Numbered from the stretch's first letter, positions 1 to 8,017 are shown. The stretch is 15,193 bases of DNA from Ga0077527 sp049433545 (GCA_049433545.1 JBMTEY010000053.1:1-15193), one strand, 5' to 3'. Translations and numbers: made by a program. The notes: a model not told the origin generated them from the sequence alone.

Positions 1-635
1 ACGTCGGAGTGGCCTACGATGTACTTGGTCGCGGCGTGGATGGAGACATCGACGCCGCGCTCGAAGGAACGGAAGAAATACGGCGTGCCCCAGGTGGTGT
101 CCGCCAGCACCGGGATGCCCCTGGCATGAGCCGCCGCGGCGATCGCCGGGATGTCCTGCATTTCGAAGGTCAGCGAGCCCGGCGCTTCGCAGAACACCGC
201 CCGGGTGTTGTTGCGGATGAGTTTCGCGATGCCGCCGCCGATCAGCGGATCATAATATTCTGTTTCGACACCCATTTTGCGCAGCTGCTTTTCGCAGAAG
301 ATGCGCGTCGGCGCATAGGTGCTGTCGGTCATCAGCAGGTGGTCGCCGCTTTTGACGAAAGCGCACAGCGCAGCGGTGATCGCGGCAAGTCCGGACGGCA
401 CCGCGACGGCCAGGTGGCCGCCTTCCATTTTCGCGATTGCTTCCTCGAAGGCAAACGTGGTCGGCGTGCCGTGGATGCCGTAGCGCATGCTCTTGAAATC
501 GTCGGGATCGCGGGTCTCGTAGGTTTCGAGGTCGGGAAACACCACGGTCGACGTGCGGTAGACCGGCGTGTTGACGGTGCCGTGGGTCTGCGCGGGATTG
601 CGGCCGACGTGGGTCAGCAGGGTGTCTTTTTTCAT
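1..635 (-). CDS. metC: Cystathionine beta-lyase (MetC-like), N-terminal part
   Basis: This is the N-terminal 211 codons of a PLP-dependent enzyme of the Cys/Met metabolism (gamma) family; the gene runs off the left edge. The protein starts MKKDTLLTHVGRNP. It contains the RYGIHGTPT segment (residues 51-59, PLP-phosphate contacts from the neighbouring subunit), the cofactor-covering SGLAA loop (81-85), the pyridine-nitrogen Asp in LADTTW (Asp179), and the PLP lysine in HAATKYIVGHSD (Lys204). The ATKY-VGHSD form and the overall start fit cystathionine beta-lyase better than cystathionine gamma-synthase. The usual reaction is cystathionine to homocysteine, pyruvate and ammonia, in the cytoplasm. 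The ATG at 635 is the natural family start, but its ribosome binding site is poor. The gene is divergent from the molybdenum hydroxylase operon, with 179 bp between the chosen starts, and has no obvious link to that pathway. Family assignment is firm; exact substrate preference is not. Confidence 0.88.
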   Translation of the reverse strand, partial: MKKDTLLTHVGRNPAQTHGTVNTPVYRTSTVVFPDLETYETRDPDDFKSMRYGIHGTPTTFAFEEAIAKMEGGHLAVAVPSGLAAITAALCAFVKSGDHLLMTDSTYAPTRIFCEKQLRKMGVETEYYDPLIGGGIAKLIRNNTRAVFCEAPGSLTFEMQDIPAIAAAAHARGIPVLADTTWGTPYFFRSFERGVDVSIHAATKYIVGHSD

Positions 636-814
636 CAGCTTTTTACGATATGGACTGCGCTCGGGGCATTGTGCGTGCGCATGCATGAGGGCGCAACATG
701 ATGAGAAGGAAACGGAATGCGTTTTTCCGTGGATTTTGCGTTATCCTAACCGCTATTCCAACCGAGGAGCGAGCGCGCTGCGGCGTTGTCCAGCATGCGG
801 CGCACGGGAATATC
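636..814. promoter_or_regulatory. Divergent intergenic region between metC and the Mo-hydroxylase operon
   Basis: This gap lies between two divergent genes and should hold both promoters. I see no convincing paired -35/-10 boxes on either strand; the best plus-strand -10-like word is TATCCT at 742-747. Two adjacent in-frame ATGs at 698 and 701 could extend the large hydroxylase subunit by 39 residues. That extension is Arg-rich and unlike the family N-terminus, so I treat the stretch as non-coding leader. Confidence 0.4.
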
Positions 815-3124
815 ATGGACCAACATCACATGTTTGAAGTGGGCGGTGCGCATGTCGGCCGCCTGGAAGACCTGAGGCTGATCAAGGGCGAGGGTTGTTA
901 CTCTGCGGACTGGAGCCTGCCCAACCAGGCGCATGCCGCATTCCTGCGCGCCGACCGCGCCCACGCAAAAATCGTTTCCGTCAACACCGATGCCGCGCGC
1001 AAGGCCAAGGGCGTGCTCGGGGTCTACACTGGCGAGGATGCGGTCAAGGCCGGCTACGTCAAGCCGCTGAGTTTTCTGACCTTTGCCGGCAAGGACGGCA
1101 AGAAGGCCGTCATTCCCGAGCGCCCGGTGCTGGCGCACGGCAAGGTGCGCTTCGTCGGCGACCTGGTGGCGATGGTGGTCGCCGAGACCGCGCTGCAGGC
1201 GCAGGATGCCGCCGAGCTGATCGAGGTCGAATACGAAGACCTGCCGGTGACCGTGGACCCGCGGGCCACGCTGGAAGCCGGTGCGCCGCAACTGCACGAC
1301 AACGTGCCGGGCAACCTCTGTTTCGAACAGGAGGCCGGCGATGCCGCCGCGGTCGAGGCCGCGTTCAAGAAGGCGGCGCATGTCACCAAACTCAAGCTCG
1401 ACTGCACCCGCGTGGTGCCCAACCCGATGGAGCCGCGCGCCTGCCTGATCGCCTTTGATGCGGGGTCCGGCGTCTACACGGTGCACGTCCCGGTGCAGGG
1501 CATCAACATGATGCGCATGCAGCTCGCGGCCTACACCGGCCTGCCCGACGACAAGCTGAACATCAAGGCGCGCGACGTCGGCGGCGGCTTCGGCCAGCGC
1601 AGCATCGCCTATCCCGAATACGTGGCGGCGATGATCGCGGCGAAAGCGCTCAACCGCCCGGTGAAATGGGTGTCGACGCGCAGCGAGTCCTTCATGTCGG
1701 ATTCGCACGGCCGCGCCAACTACATCAGCGCCGAACTCGCGCTCGACAAGGACGGCACCTTCCTCGGCATGAAGCTAGACTGGATCGCCGACCTCGGCGC
1801 CTACCTGCATCCCGCCGGACCGGTGAGCCCGATGCGCAATCCCGTGACCTGTCTCAACGGTGTCTACAAGACCCAGGCGCTTTACGGACGCTGGCGCGTG
1901 GCGCTGACCAACACCTCGCCGGTGTCGGCCTACCGCGGCGCGGCTCGTCCCGAGATCGCCTACACCATCGAACGCCTGGTCGACGAAGCGGCGGCGCAGA
2001 TGAAGATCGACCCGGCGGAAATCCGCCGCCGCAATTTCATCCCGCCCGAGGCATTCCCGTACAAGACCCCGACCGGTTCGGTCTACGACATCGCGGATTT
2101 CCCGGCAGTGCTCGACAAGGCGATGAAAATGGCCGACATCGCGGGCTTCGCCAAGCGCCGCGCTGCCAGCGAGAAGGCCGGCAAGCTGCGCGGCCTCGGA
2201 TTTTCGACGGTGATCGAGAACTCCGGCGCCGGCATGTTCCCCAAGGACGAAGTGCTGCTCGAAGTCGGCAGCGACGGCGGCATCACCGCGTTTTCGATCT
2301 CGCACTCGCAGGGCCAGGGCCATGAAACCACTTTCGCGCAGATCATTGGCGACGCGCTGGGCATCGCCACCGAACGCGTCAAGCTGCGCCAGGGCATCGG
2401 CGAAAAAGGCCTGATCGGCAACCACACCGGCGGCTCGCGCACCATCGTCGGCGCCGGCACGGTGTGCCACATCGCGGCGAAGAAGCTGATCGAGGTAGCG
2501 ACGCCGATGGCCGCCGAGATGCTCGGCGTCGAACCCTCGCAGGTGGCCTACGCCAAGGGCGAATTCCAGTCGAAGGAATCGACGAAGAAAGTCACGCTCG
2601 GCGACATCGCGGCGAAGAAACCGCTTTCCGCCACCGGCGAGGGCAAGTTCGGCTCGACCTTCCCCAACGGCTGCCATGTCGCCGAATTGGAAATCGATCC
2701 GCAAACCGGGGTTACCGAGGTGGTGTCCTACGTCACCGTCGATGACTGCGGCACGGTGATCAACCACACCATCGTCGAAGGCCAGATGCACGGCGCGGTG
2801 GCGCAGGGCTGGGGCCAGATCTTCGGCGAGAACGTGGTCTACGACCCGGACACCGGCCAGCTGATGACCGGCAGCTTCATGGACTACGCGATGCCCAAGG
2901 CCGGCTGGATCCGCGATATGAAGATCTACGACCACGCCACCTTCGGCACCATCAGCCCGTTGGGCGTGAAGGGCATGGGCGAGTCGGGTTGCACGGCCTC
3001 GCTGGCTGCGCTCACCAATGCGGTGATGAACGCGCTGCGGCCGCTGGGCGTGCCGCCGCTCGACATGCCGCTGACCGCGCACAAGCTGTGGCAGGCCATC
3101 ACTTCTGCCAGGAAGGGAAACTGA
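815..3124 (+). CDS. Molybdenum hydroxylase large (molybdopterin-binding) subunit, xanthine dehydrogenase family
   Basis: This is the catalytic subunit of a three-subunit molybdenum hydroxylase, 769 residues, the usual length for CoxL/QorL/KdhL-type proteins. The N-terminal region has the family opening VGRLEDLRLIKGEGCYSADW. The cofactor-contact motif GGGFGQR lies at residues 256-262, the active-site loop AYRGAARPE at 372-380, and the catalytic-base glutamate in VKGMGESG at Glu723. These enzymes hydroxylate a carbon with water and pass electrons to the 2Fe-2S and FAD subunits encoded next door; the partners are cytoplasmic. The CO dehydrogenase signature AYRCSFR is absent (Gly375 replaces the Cys), so this is not a form I CO dehydrogenase. 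The start at 815 fits the family; ATG 830 (residue 6) or ATG 698 are alternatives. The substrate is unknown; neighbouring CoA-transferases suggest a carboxylate or its CoA ester. Confidence 0.92.
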   Translation: MDQHHMFEVGGAHVGRLEDLRLIKGEGCYSADWSLPNQAHAAFLRADRAHAKIVSVNTDAARKAKGVLGVYTGEDAVKAGYVKPLSFLTFAGKDGKKAVIPERPVLAHGKVRFVGDLVAMVVAETALQAQDAAELIEVEYEDLPVTVDPRATLEAGAPQLHDNVPGNLCFEQEAGDAAAVEAAFKKAAHVTKLKLDCTRVVPNPMEPRACLIAFDAGSGVYTVHVPVQGINMMRMQLAAYTGLPDDKLNIKARDVGGGFGQRSIAYPEYVAAMIAAKALNRPVKWVSTRSESFMSDSHGRANYISAELALDKDGTFLGMKLDWIADLGAYLHPAGPVSPMRNPVTCLNGVYKTQALYGRWRVALTNTSPVSAYRGAARPEIAYTIERLVDEAAAQMKIDPAEIRRRNFIPPEAFPYKTPTGSVYDIADFPAVLDKAMKMADIAGFAKRRAASEKAGKLRGLGFSTVIENSGAGMFPKDEVLLEVGSDGGITAFSISHSQGQGHETTFAQIIGDALGIATERVKLRQGIGEKGLIGNHTGGSRTIVGAGTVCHIAAKKLIEVATPMAAEMLGVEPSQVAYAKGEFQSKESTKKVTLGDIAAKKPLSATGEGKFGSTFPNGCHVAELEIDPQTGVTEVVSYVTVDDCGTVINHTIVEGQMHGAVAQGWGQIFGENVVYDPDTGQLMTGSFMDYAMPKAGWIRDMKIYDHATFGTISPLGVKGMGESGCTASLAALTNAVMNALRPLGVPPLDMPLTAHKLWQAITSARKGN

Positions 3125-3128
3125 AATC

Positions 3129-3932
3129 ATGTACGCATTCCAGTACCGCAAGGCCAAGTCGCTGAAGGAAGCGGGCGAACTGCTGGCCAAGGATGAAGAT
3201 GCCAAGCCGCTGTCCGGCGGCATGACGCTGATCCCGACGCTGAAGGCGCGCCTGGCGCAGCCGACGCAACTGATCGACATCGCCGGGCTCGCCGAGCTCG
3301 CCGGCATCGACAACAAGGGCGGCGTGCTCACCATCGGCGCGGCGACGCGCCACCAGCAGGTCGCCAGCTCGAAGGTGGTGAAGGACGCGATTCCGGCGCT
3401 GGCTGCGCTCGCCTCCGGCATCGCCGATCCGCAGGTGCGCAACCGCGGCACCATCGGCGGTTCCGTCGCCAACAACGATCCGGCGGCGGATTACCCGTCG
3501 GCGGTGCTGGCGCTGAACGCGAAGGTCATCACCAACAAGCGCGAAATCGCCGCCGACGATTTCTTCCAGGGCATGTTCACCACCGCGCTGGAAGCGGGCG
3601 AGCTGATCGTGAAGATCGCCTTTCCGCTGCCGAAGAAGGCGGCCTATGCCAAGTTTCCGCACCCGGCTTCGGGCTACGCCATGGCCGGCGTGTTCATCGC
3701 CGACACCGGCTCCGGCGTGCGCGTCGCGGTGACCGGCGCCGGCGCCTCCGGCGTGTTTCGCTGGAAAGAGGCCGAGCAGGCGCTGGCCAAGGGCATCAGC
3801 GCGGCGGCGATCGACAAGCTGACGCTGTCCGCCGACGACATCAACGAAGACATGCACGGCACGCGCGAATACCGCGCACAGCTGGTCAAGGTCATGGCGG
3901 GCCGCGCGGCCGCGGCCATTGCCGGCAAATAA
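3129..3932 (+). CDS. Molybdenum hydroxylase FAD-binding (medium) subunit
   Basis: This is the flavin subunit of the same enzyme, 267 residues, a typical CoxM length. Its N-terminal FAD-binding domain shows SGGMTLIP (residues 29-36, matching the AGGHSLLP-type dinucleotide loop) and the second FAD motif ADPQVRNRGTIGGSVANNDP (99-118). The C-terminal third is the usual CO dehydrogenase flavoprotein C-terminal domain. It would take electrons from the 2Fe-2S subunit and pass them to an external acceptor. The gene begins 4 bp after the large-subunit stop, with an AGGAAGGG ribosome binding site inside the end of that gene, so the two are co-transcribed and likely translationally linked. The order large-medium-small differs from the medium-small-large order of classical cox operons. 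Confidence 0.93.
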   Translation: MYAFQYRKAKSLKEAGELLAKDEDAKPLSGGMTLIPTLKARLAQPTQLIDIAGLAELAGIDNKGGVLTIGAATRHQQVASSKVVKDAIPALAALASGIADPQVRNRGTIGGSVANNDPAADYPSAVLALNAKVITNKREIAADDFFQGMFTTALEAGELIVKIAFPLPKKAAYAKFPHPASGYAMAGVFIADTGSGVRVAVTGAGASGVFRWKEAEQALAKGISAAAIDKLTLSADDINEDMHGTREYRAQLVKVMAGRAAAAIAGK

Positions 3933-3947
3933 CGGGGACGCACTGAC

Positions 3948-4418
<471 letters not shown>

Positions 4419-4430
4419 ATCCCAATCCCC

Positions 4431-4456
4431 GGGCGGGGTTCAGCCGGGCCCCGCCT
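4431..4456 (+). terminator. GC-rich hairpin after the Mo-hydroxylase operon
   Basis: GGCGGGG at 4432-4438 pairs with CCCCGCC at 4449-4455 around a 10-nt loop; one further G-U pair extends it. There is no T-run after it, so it is at best a weak terminator or an mRNA processing/stability element that would set expression of the downstream CoA-transferase apart from the hydroxylase subunits. Confidence 0.35.
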
Positions 4457-4490
4457 CCGCGGTATCCTTGCCTGCAAGGAGAACCGCATC

Positions 4491-5711
4491 ATGGCAACAC
4501 CATCCACACCATCCGCAGCCGGCCCGCTCGCCGGCGTGCGCGTCATCGAACTCGGCCAGCTGATCGCCGGCCCCTACAGCGGCAAGACGCTCGCCGATTT
4601 CGGCGCCGAAGTCGTCAAGATCGAGCCGCCGGGCAAGGGCGACCCGCTGCGCAAATGGCGCATGCTCAAGAACGGCAACTCGGTATGGTGGGAAGTCTCT
4701 TCGCGCAACAAGCAGTCGGTGACGCTCGACCTCACGCAATCCGAAGGCCAGGATGTGCTGCGCCTGCTGGTGAAAGAAGCCGACGTGCTGATCGAGAACT
4801 TCCGCCCCGGCAAGATGGAGGAGTGGGGGCTGGGCTACGCCGACCTGAAAAAACTCAACCCGCGGCTGATCATGGCGCGCATCTCCGGCTACGGCCAGGA
4901 CGGCCCGTACCGCGACCGCCCCGGCTTCGGCATCATCGCCGAATCGATGGGCGGCCTCAGATACCTCACCGCCGAACCGGGCCGCGTGCCGGTGCGCGTC
5001 GGCGTGTCGATCGGCGACACCATCGCCTCGTTCCACGCGGTGATGGGCATCCTGATGGCGCTCTACCATCGCGATCGTAAAGACGGCGGCAGCGGCGAAG
5101 GACAGGTCATCGACGTCGCCTTGTACGAAAGCGTCTTCAACTGCATGGAAAGCCTGTTGCCCGAATACAGCGCCTTCGGCGCGGTGCGCGAAGCCGCGGG
5201 CAGCGCGCTGCCCGGCATCGTGCCGTCGAACGCCTACCCCTGCAAAGACGGCTGGATCCTCATCGGCGGCAACGGCGACGGCATTTTCAAACGGCTGATG
5301 AAGGCGATAGCCCGCGACGACTATGCCGCATCACCCGACATGGCCAACAACGAAGGCCGCGTCAAACGCGTCGCCGACATCGACGGCGCGATCACTGCAT
5401 GGACGAAAGCGCGCGACAAGAAGGATGCGCTGAAGATACTCGACGAGCACGACGTGCCTTCGGGAGCGATCTATTCGGTGGCCGACATCGCCGCCGATCC
5501 GCAGTACCAGGCGCGCGACATGATCCTCAACATCACCACCCGCGACGGCTACACCGTTGATGTGCCCGGCATCGTACCCAAGCTGTCGGCAACGCCCGGT
5601 GGCATCCGCGCGACCGCGCCGCGGTTGGGCGAAGACACTGAAGCCGTGCTCAAGCGCGCCGGGGTCAAGGCCGAGACCATTGCCGACCTGCGGGCGAAGG
5701 GCGTGATCTAG
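4491..5711 (+). CDS. CaiB/BaiF class III CoA-transferase (first copy)
   Basis: This 406-residue protein is a class III CoA-transferase, which moves CoA between carboxylic acids through an aspartyl-CoA anhydride intermediate, usually as an interlocked dimer in the cytoplasm. The opening GPLAGVRVIELGQLIAGPYS is diagnostic. It is followed by FGAEVVKIEPPGKGDP (37-52), NKQSVTLDL (73-81), the segment VLIENFRPG (99-107), and SGYGQDGPY (132-140). The likely catalytic aspartate is Asp176 in SIGDTIASFHA, at the position of formyl-CoA transferase Asp169. The ATG at 4491 has an AAGGAG site just upstream. It lies 72 bp after the 2Fe-2S subunit on the same strand and probably activates the hydroxylase substrate or product. 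The paralogue at 10087 is clearly diverged, so the two need not share a substrate. Confidence 0.93.
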   Translation: MATPSTPSAAGPLAGVRVIELGQLIAGPYSGKTLADFGAEVVKIEPPGKGDPLRKWRMLKNGNSVWWEVSSRNKQSVTLDLTQSEGQDVLRLLVKEADVLIENFRPGKMEEWGLGYADLKKLNPRLIMARISGYGQDGPYRDRPGFGIIAESMGGLRYLTAEPGRVPVRVGVSIGDTIASFHAVMGILMALYHRDRKDGGSGEGQVIDVALYESVFNCMESLLPEYSAFGAVREAAGSALPGIVPSNAYPCKDGWILIGGNGDGIFKRLMKAIARDDYAASPDMANNEGRVKRVADIDGAITAWTKARDKKDALKILDEHDVPSGAIYSVADIAADPQYQARDMILNITTRDGYTVDVPGIVPKLSATPGGIRATAPRLGEDTEAVLKRAGVKAETIADLRAKGVI

Positions 5712-5733
5712 CGGAAAATGACAAAAATATCAA

Positions 5734-5739
5734 TATAAT
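5734..5739 (+). promoter_or_regulatory. Possible -10 box ahead of the first VOC gene
   Basis: A perfect TATAAT lies in a 60-bp AT-rich stretch between the CoA-transferase and the VOC gene. No good -35 hexamer sits 16-18 bp upstream; ATGACA at 5718-5723 is too close. The AT-richness in a GC-rich genome makes an internal promoter plausible but unproven. Confidence 0.35.
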
Positions 5740-5752
5740 CAAATACTTATAA
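5740..5752 (+). repeat. 13-bp AT-rich repeat, copy 1 (ahead of VOC gene 1)
   Basis: The sequence CAAATACTTATAA occurs here, 20 bp before the ATG of the VOC gene at 5773, and again exactly at 11293-11305, just before the other VOC gene. Flanking bases differ, so the identity is limited to these 13 bases. In such GC-rich DNA an exact 13-mer with eleven A/T bases at two equivalent positions is unlikely by chance. Confidence 0.6.
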
Positions 5753-5772
5753 CATTTTCACCAAGGACAGCC

Positions 5773-6153
5773 ATGATCGACCGTCTCGACCACTTCGTGC
5801 TGACCACCGCACAACCGGAAGCAACCATCCGCTTCTACACCGAAGTGTTGGGCATGCAGCTGGAGACCTTCCGCAACGGCCAGCGTCAGGCGCTGAAGTT
5901 CGGCCGCCAGAAGATCAACATCCACGTGAAGGGCAAGGAGTACGAACCCAAGGCGCACGCGCCGGGCGTGGGCACGCTGGACTTCTGCTTCATTGCCTCA
6001 GTGCCGCTGGAGCAGGTGATCGCGAAACTGAATCAGCACCAGGTGAAGATCATCGAAGGGCCGTGCATCAAGACCGGTGCGATGGGGGAGATCAGGTCGG
6101 TGTATTTCAGGGATCCGGATTTGAATCTGGTGGAGGTGTCGGAGTACGTTTGA
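5773..6153 (+). CDS. VOC-family (glyoxalase/dioxygenase fold) protein
   Basis: A single-module vicinal-oxygen-chelate protein of 126 residues made of two beta-alpha-beta-beta-beta repeats. The first repeat shows IDRLDHFVLTT with a probable metal ligand His7 and the FYTEVLGM segment (21-28); INIHVKGKEY contributes a candidate His51. The second repeat ends with SVYFRDPDLNLVEVSEY, where Glu121 is the usual last metal ligand. Position 70 is Asp (TLDFCF), where many family members have His, so the metal site is not fully canonical. It resembles the small VOC proteins often labelled glyoxalase or virulence protein; the reaction cannot be assigned. The start is supported by an AAGGA site. It sits 61 bp after a CoA-transferase gene, a pairing repeated at 10087-11732, and runs convergently into the MreB-like gene with an 18-bp gap. 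Confidence 0.85.
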   Translation: MIDRLDHFVLTTAQPEATIRFYTEVLGMQLETFRNGQRQALKFGRQKINIHVKGKEYEPKAHAPGVGTLDFCFIASVPLEQVIAKLNQHQVKIIEGPCIKTGAMGEIRSVYFRDPDLNLVEVSEYV

Positions 6154-6171
6154 ACGTAGAGCTAAAACGAA

Positions 6172-6678
6172 CTATGGAGCTTGTCCCAAGATTGTCCCGC
6201 CACCCTCAAATCTAAGTTCCCTTAGTTCATCATCTCGCAATTCTCTGCCATGCCATAAGATTGATTTTCTTGCGCCTGCGCCGAATGAAAGATCATGAAA
6301 GGATCGTATTTCGACCTGAGTGAATCCACCTTCAGGGTTAATTGAGGGCTGGAAGACTACAGTTGGCGAGGGTGCAAAATATTTCTCAGACATCGCCTTT
6401 CTTAGCAAGGTTTTGAGTAATTGCTCAGCGATGATGAAGTCACTGATTAGCATGCGCGGGTGCTTGAAAGGATTAACGACATCAACCGATTGATGAGATC
6501 CCATGGACTTCGCCTCGTTGCCCACCGCTATTATTTTGCGAAGTTGCCCTTTTGAAAGAGCAATGACCGGCGTTTCCGAAAGAGTGAATCCAGTATTGAC
6601 GTTTTTGATGAAAATGAGATCGGCATTCAGTCGAACATATATAACTGGGCGAAAGTTATCCAATATCCAAGTAAGCAT
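6172..6678 (-). CDS. Degenerate MreB-like (actin-fold) half protein
   Basis: An intact 168-residue frame that aligns by eye with the first half of MreB. Correspondences include LSETPVIAL (33-41; MreB LNEPSVVAI), IIAVGNEAKSM (49-59; VAAVGHDAKQM), MLISDFIIAEQLLKTLL (76-92; GVIADFFVTEKMLQHFI), PSPTVV (103-108) and GAGAR (133-137). It ends soon after EGGGT (158-162), which resembles the phosphate-2 motif DIGGGT. The phosphate-1 loop DLGTAN is replaced by RLNA around residues 16-19, so normal ATP binding looks lost. Family MreB is about 345 residues; subdomain II is missing here. Function is unknown: a partner or modulator of real MreB, or a repurposed fold. It follows the zinc-ribbon gene by 9 bp with no clear Shine-Dalgarno site. 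Its DNA is about 42-47% G+C in sampled stretches, far below its neighbours, suggesting transfer. Confidence 0.72.
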   Translation of the reverse strand: MLTWILDNFRPVIYVRLNADLIFIKNVNTGFTLSETPVIALSKGQLRKIIAVGNEAKSMGSHQSVDVVNPFKHPRMLISDFIIAEQLLKTLLRKAMSEKYFAPSPTVVFQPSINPEGGFTQVEIRSFHDLSFGAGARKSILWHGRELRDDELRELRFEGGGTILGQAP

Positions 6679-6687
6679 TTATTCGGC

Positions 6688-6810
6688 TCAATTGAATTGG
6701 CGCGGTTCCCTCGGCAGCTTCGCTCCGCACCGCGCACAGAACTTATTCCTAGCCCCCACGGGCTGCCCGCAATCCTGACAGCGCCGCAGTTCGCAGATCA
6801 CATACCGCAT
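6688..6810 (-). CDS. 40-residue zinc-ribbon protein, coupled to the hydrolase gene
   Basis: A small gene encoding MRYVICELRRCQDC followed by GQPVGARNKFCARCGAKL and a short tail ending RQFN. The two CxxC knuckles (Cys11/Cys14 and Cys25/Cys28) lie ten residues apart, the layout of a single zinc ribbon. The ATG overlaps the hydrolase stop as TGATG (6812-6808), a classic arrangement for translational re-initiation, which strongly supports a real gene. It is followed after 9 bp by the MreB-like gene. Such ribbons commonly mediate protein or nucleic-acid contacts; no partner can be named from sequence, though the hydrolase above or the MreB-like protein below are the natural candidates. No transmembrane segment or catalytic domain is attached, which is unusual for this kind of ribbon. 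Confidence 0.7.
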   Translation of the reverse strand: MRYVICELRRCQDCGQPVGARNKFCARCGAKLPREPRQFN

Positions 6811-7979
6811 CACGGTTTGAGCTTGTCCTCGAACCAGTTCCACATCTCCGCGACCCCCAGCGTCAGATAGTCGCGCTGGCAGTGCTGCGCGCCGCCTTCT
6901 TCGGCGGTGAAGACGCGCAGCGTCTTGTCCGGTGAGCCGGAGGCGTTGTAGAGCGCCTGCGCGTCGGCCAGCGGCACCTGTTCGTCGTCGGCGCCGTGGA
7001 CGATCAGGAAGGGGCATTTCATTTTTTGCACGACACCATCCAGCTTGAACGGTTCGAGCTTCTTCAGCGCCTCGTCCAGCGTGTCCACGCCGAGTATCCA
7101 GGTGATATGGTGGCCGGGCACTGACAGCGAGGTCTTGAACTTGGCGTCTATGCGCTTTTTCCAGGTCGCGTGGTAGTCCCAGATCGCACCCCAGGCGATG
7201 CAGGCGGCGAAACGGTCGTCCATCGAGGCCATGCGCGGCGAGTAATAGCCGCCGAGGCTGATCGCGACCACGCCGATTTTCTTCGGATCGACGTCGGTGC
7301 GTTTTTCCAGCCAGTCGATGCACGCCGAGCCGGCGACTTCGTAGTCGTGGCGCAGGTACTGGCCGCGGAAGCGGATCGCCTCGCCGGTGCCGGGGCCGTC
7401 CATCACCAGCACCGAGATGCCGCGCTTGATCAGGTCGGGCACGCCGCGCACGTACTGGATTTCCTTGGTGACGTCGAGGCCGTCGAAATAGACCACGCAG
7501 GGGGTTTTTTTCGACTTCGCGTTCTGCGCATGCACGAAATAGCCGGGCAGCGGGCCGGCGGCTGTCGGCACCTCGACGATTTCGATCTTCACGTCCGACA
7601 GCTGCGCATGGCGGTGGAAGCAGTCCACACCTTTTTTGTAGGCGGCGAGCGCGATGTCGTCCTTGGGCGTGCGGAAGCGCTCGGCCATGTGATAGTAGTT
7701 CGACGCCCGCAGGTAGGCGTGCGCGGCGGAGACCGGGTGGCCGCTTTTTTCGAAGCGCAGCGCATGCGCGCTGACCTTGTCGGCGACATCGACGCAGGCA
7801 TGGAACCAGGCTTCGTCGTCCTCCGGCGCCTTGTCCTTCAACTGCATGCCGATCCGGTGCAGCTCGCTGATCTCAGAGCCGCCGTAGGGCGCGGAACTCA
7901 TCATGTTGATGAATCCCGCGGACCAGCGGTAGTTGCCGGGGAAGTACATGAAATAGGCGGGGTCTTTCTTTTCAGCCAC
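6810..7979 (-). CDS. Alpha/beta hydrolase, 2,6-dihydroxypseudooxynicotine-hydrolase-like
   Basis: A 389-residue serine hydrolase with a helical N-terminal region (about 1-130) followed by an alpha/beta-hydrolase domain. The domain shows YFDGLDVTKE (164-173), DGPGTGEA (194-201), the nucleophile Ser241 in VVAISLGG, the acid Asp331 or Asp332 in HGADDEQVPL, and the catalytic His366 in GAQHCQRD. This layout, helical cap first and DGPG-GE before the elbow, matches 2,6-dihydroxypseudooxynicotine hydrolase and related C-C or ester hydrolases (FrsA/S9-like). The start is GTG at 7979, supported by AAGGAG (7991-7986) six bases upstream. It follows the TctC-like receptor by 81 bp on the same strand and overlaps the zinc-ribbon gene at its stop. 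Cleavage of a pathway intermediate with an activated carbonyl is likely; the natural substrate is unknown. Confidence 0.85.
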   Translation of the reverse strand: MAEKKDPAYFMYFPGNYRWSAGFINMMSSAPYGGSEISELHRIGMQLKDKAPEDDEAWFHACVDVADKVSAHALRFEKSGHPVSAAHAYLRASNYYHMAERFRTPKDDIALAAYKKGVDCFHRHAQLSDVKIEIVEVPTAAGPLPGYFVHAQNAKSKKTPCVVYFDGLDVTKEIQYVRGVPDLIKRGISVLVMDGPGTGEAIRFRGQYLRHDYEVAGSACIDWLEKRTDVDPKKIGVVAISLGGYYSPRMASMDDRFAACIAWGAIWDYHATWKKRIDAKFKTSLSVPGHHITWILGVDTLDEALKKLEPFKLDGVVQKMKCPFLIVHGADDEQVPLADAQALYNASGSPDKTLRVFTAEEGGAQHCQRDYLTLGVAEMWNWFEDKLKP

Positions 7980-8017
7980 GACGGGCTCCTTGACGATGGA
8001 AGGACAGGTTGTGAGTG

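Noticed and set aside
698..814. In-frame N-terminal extension of the Mo-hydroxylase large subunit from ATG 698/701
   Set aside because: The 39 extra residues are Arg-rich and unlike any family N-terminus; the conserved domain begins just after ATG 815.
746..1708. Long minus-strand open frame opposite the large hydroxylase subunit
   Set aside because: Arg/His/Val-rich shadow frame typical of GC-rich DNA; the plus strand encodes a clear family protein.
6154..6700. Insertion sequence or integrated element explaining the low-GC stretch
   Set aside because: No transposase, terminal inverted repeats or target-site duplication can be seen at the edges.
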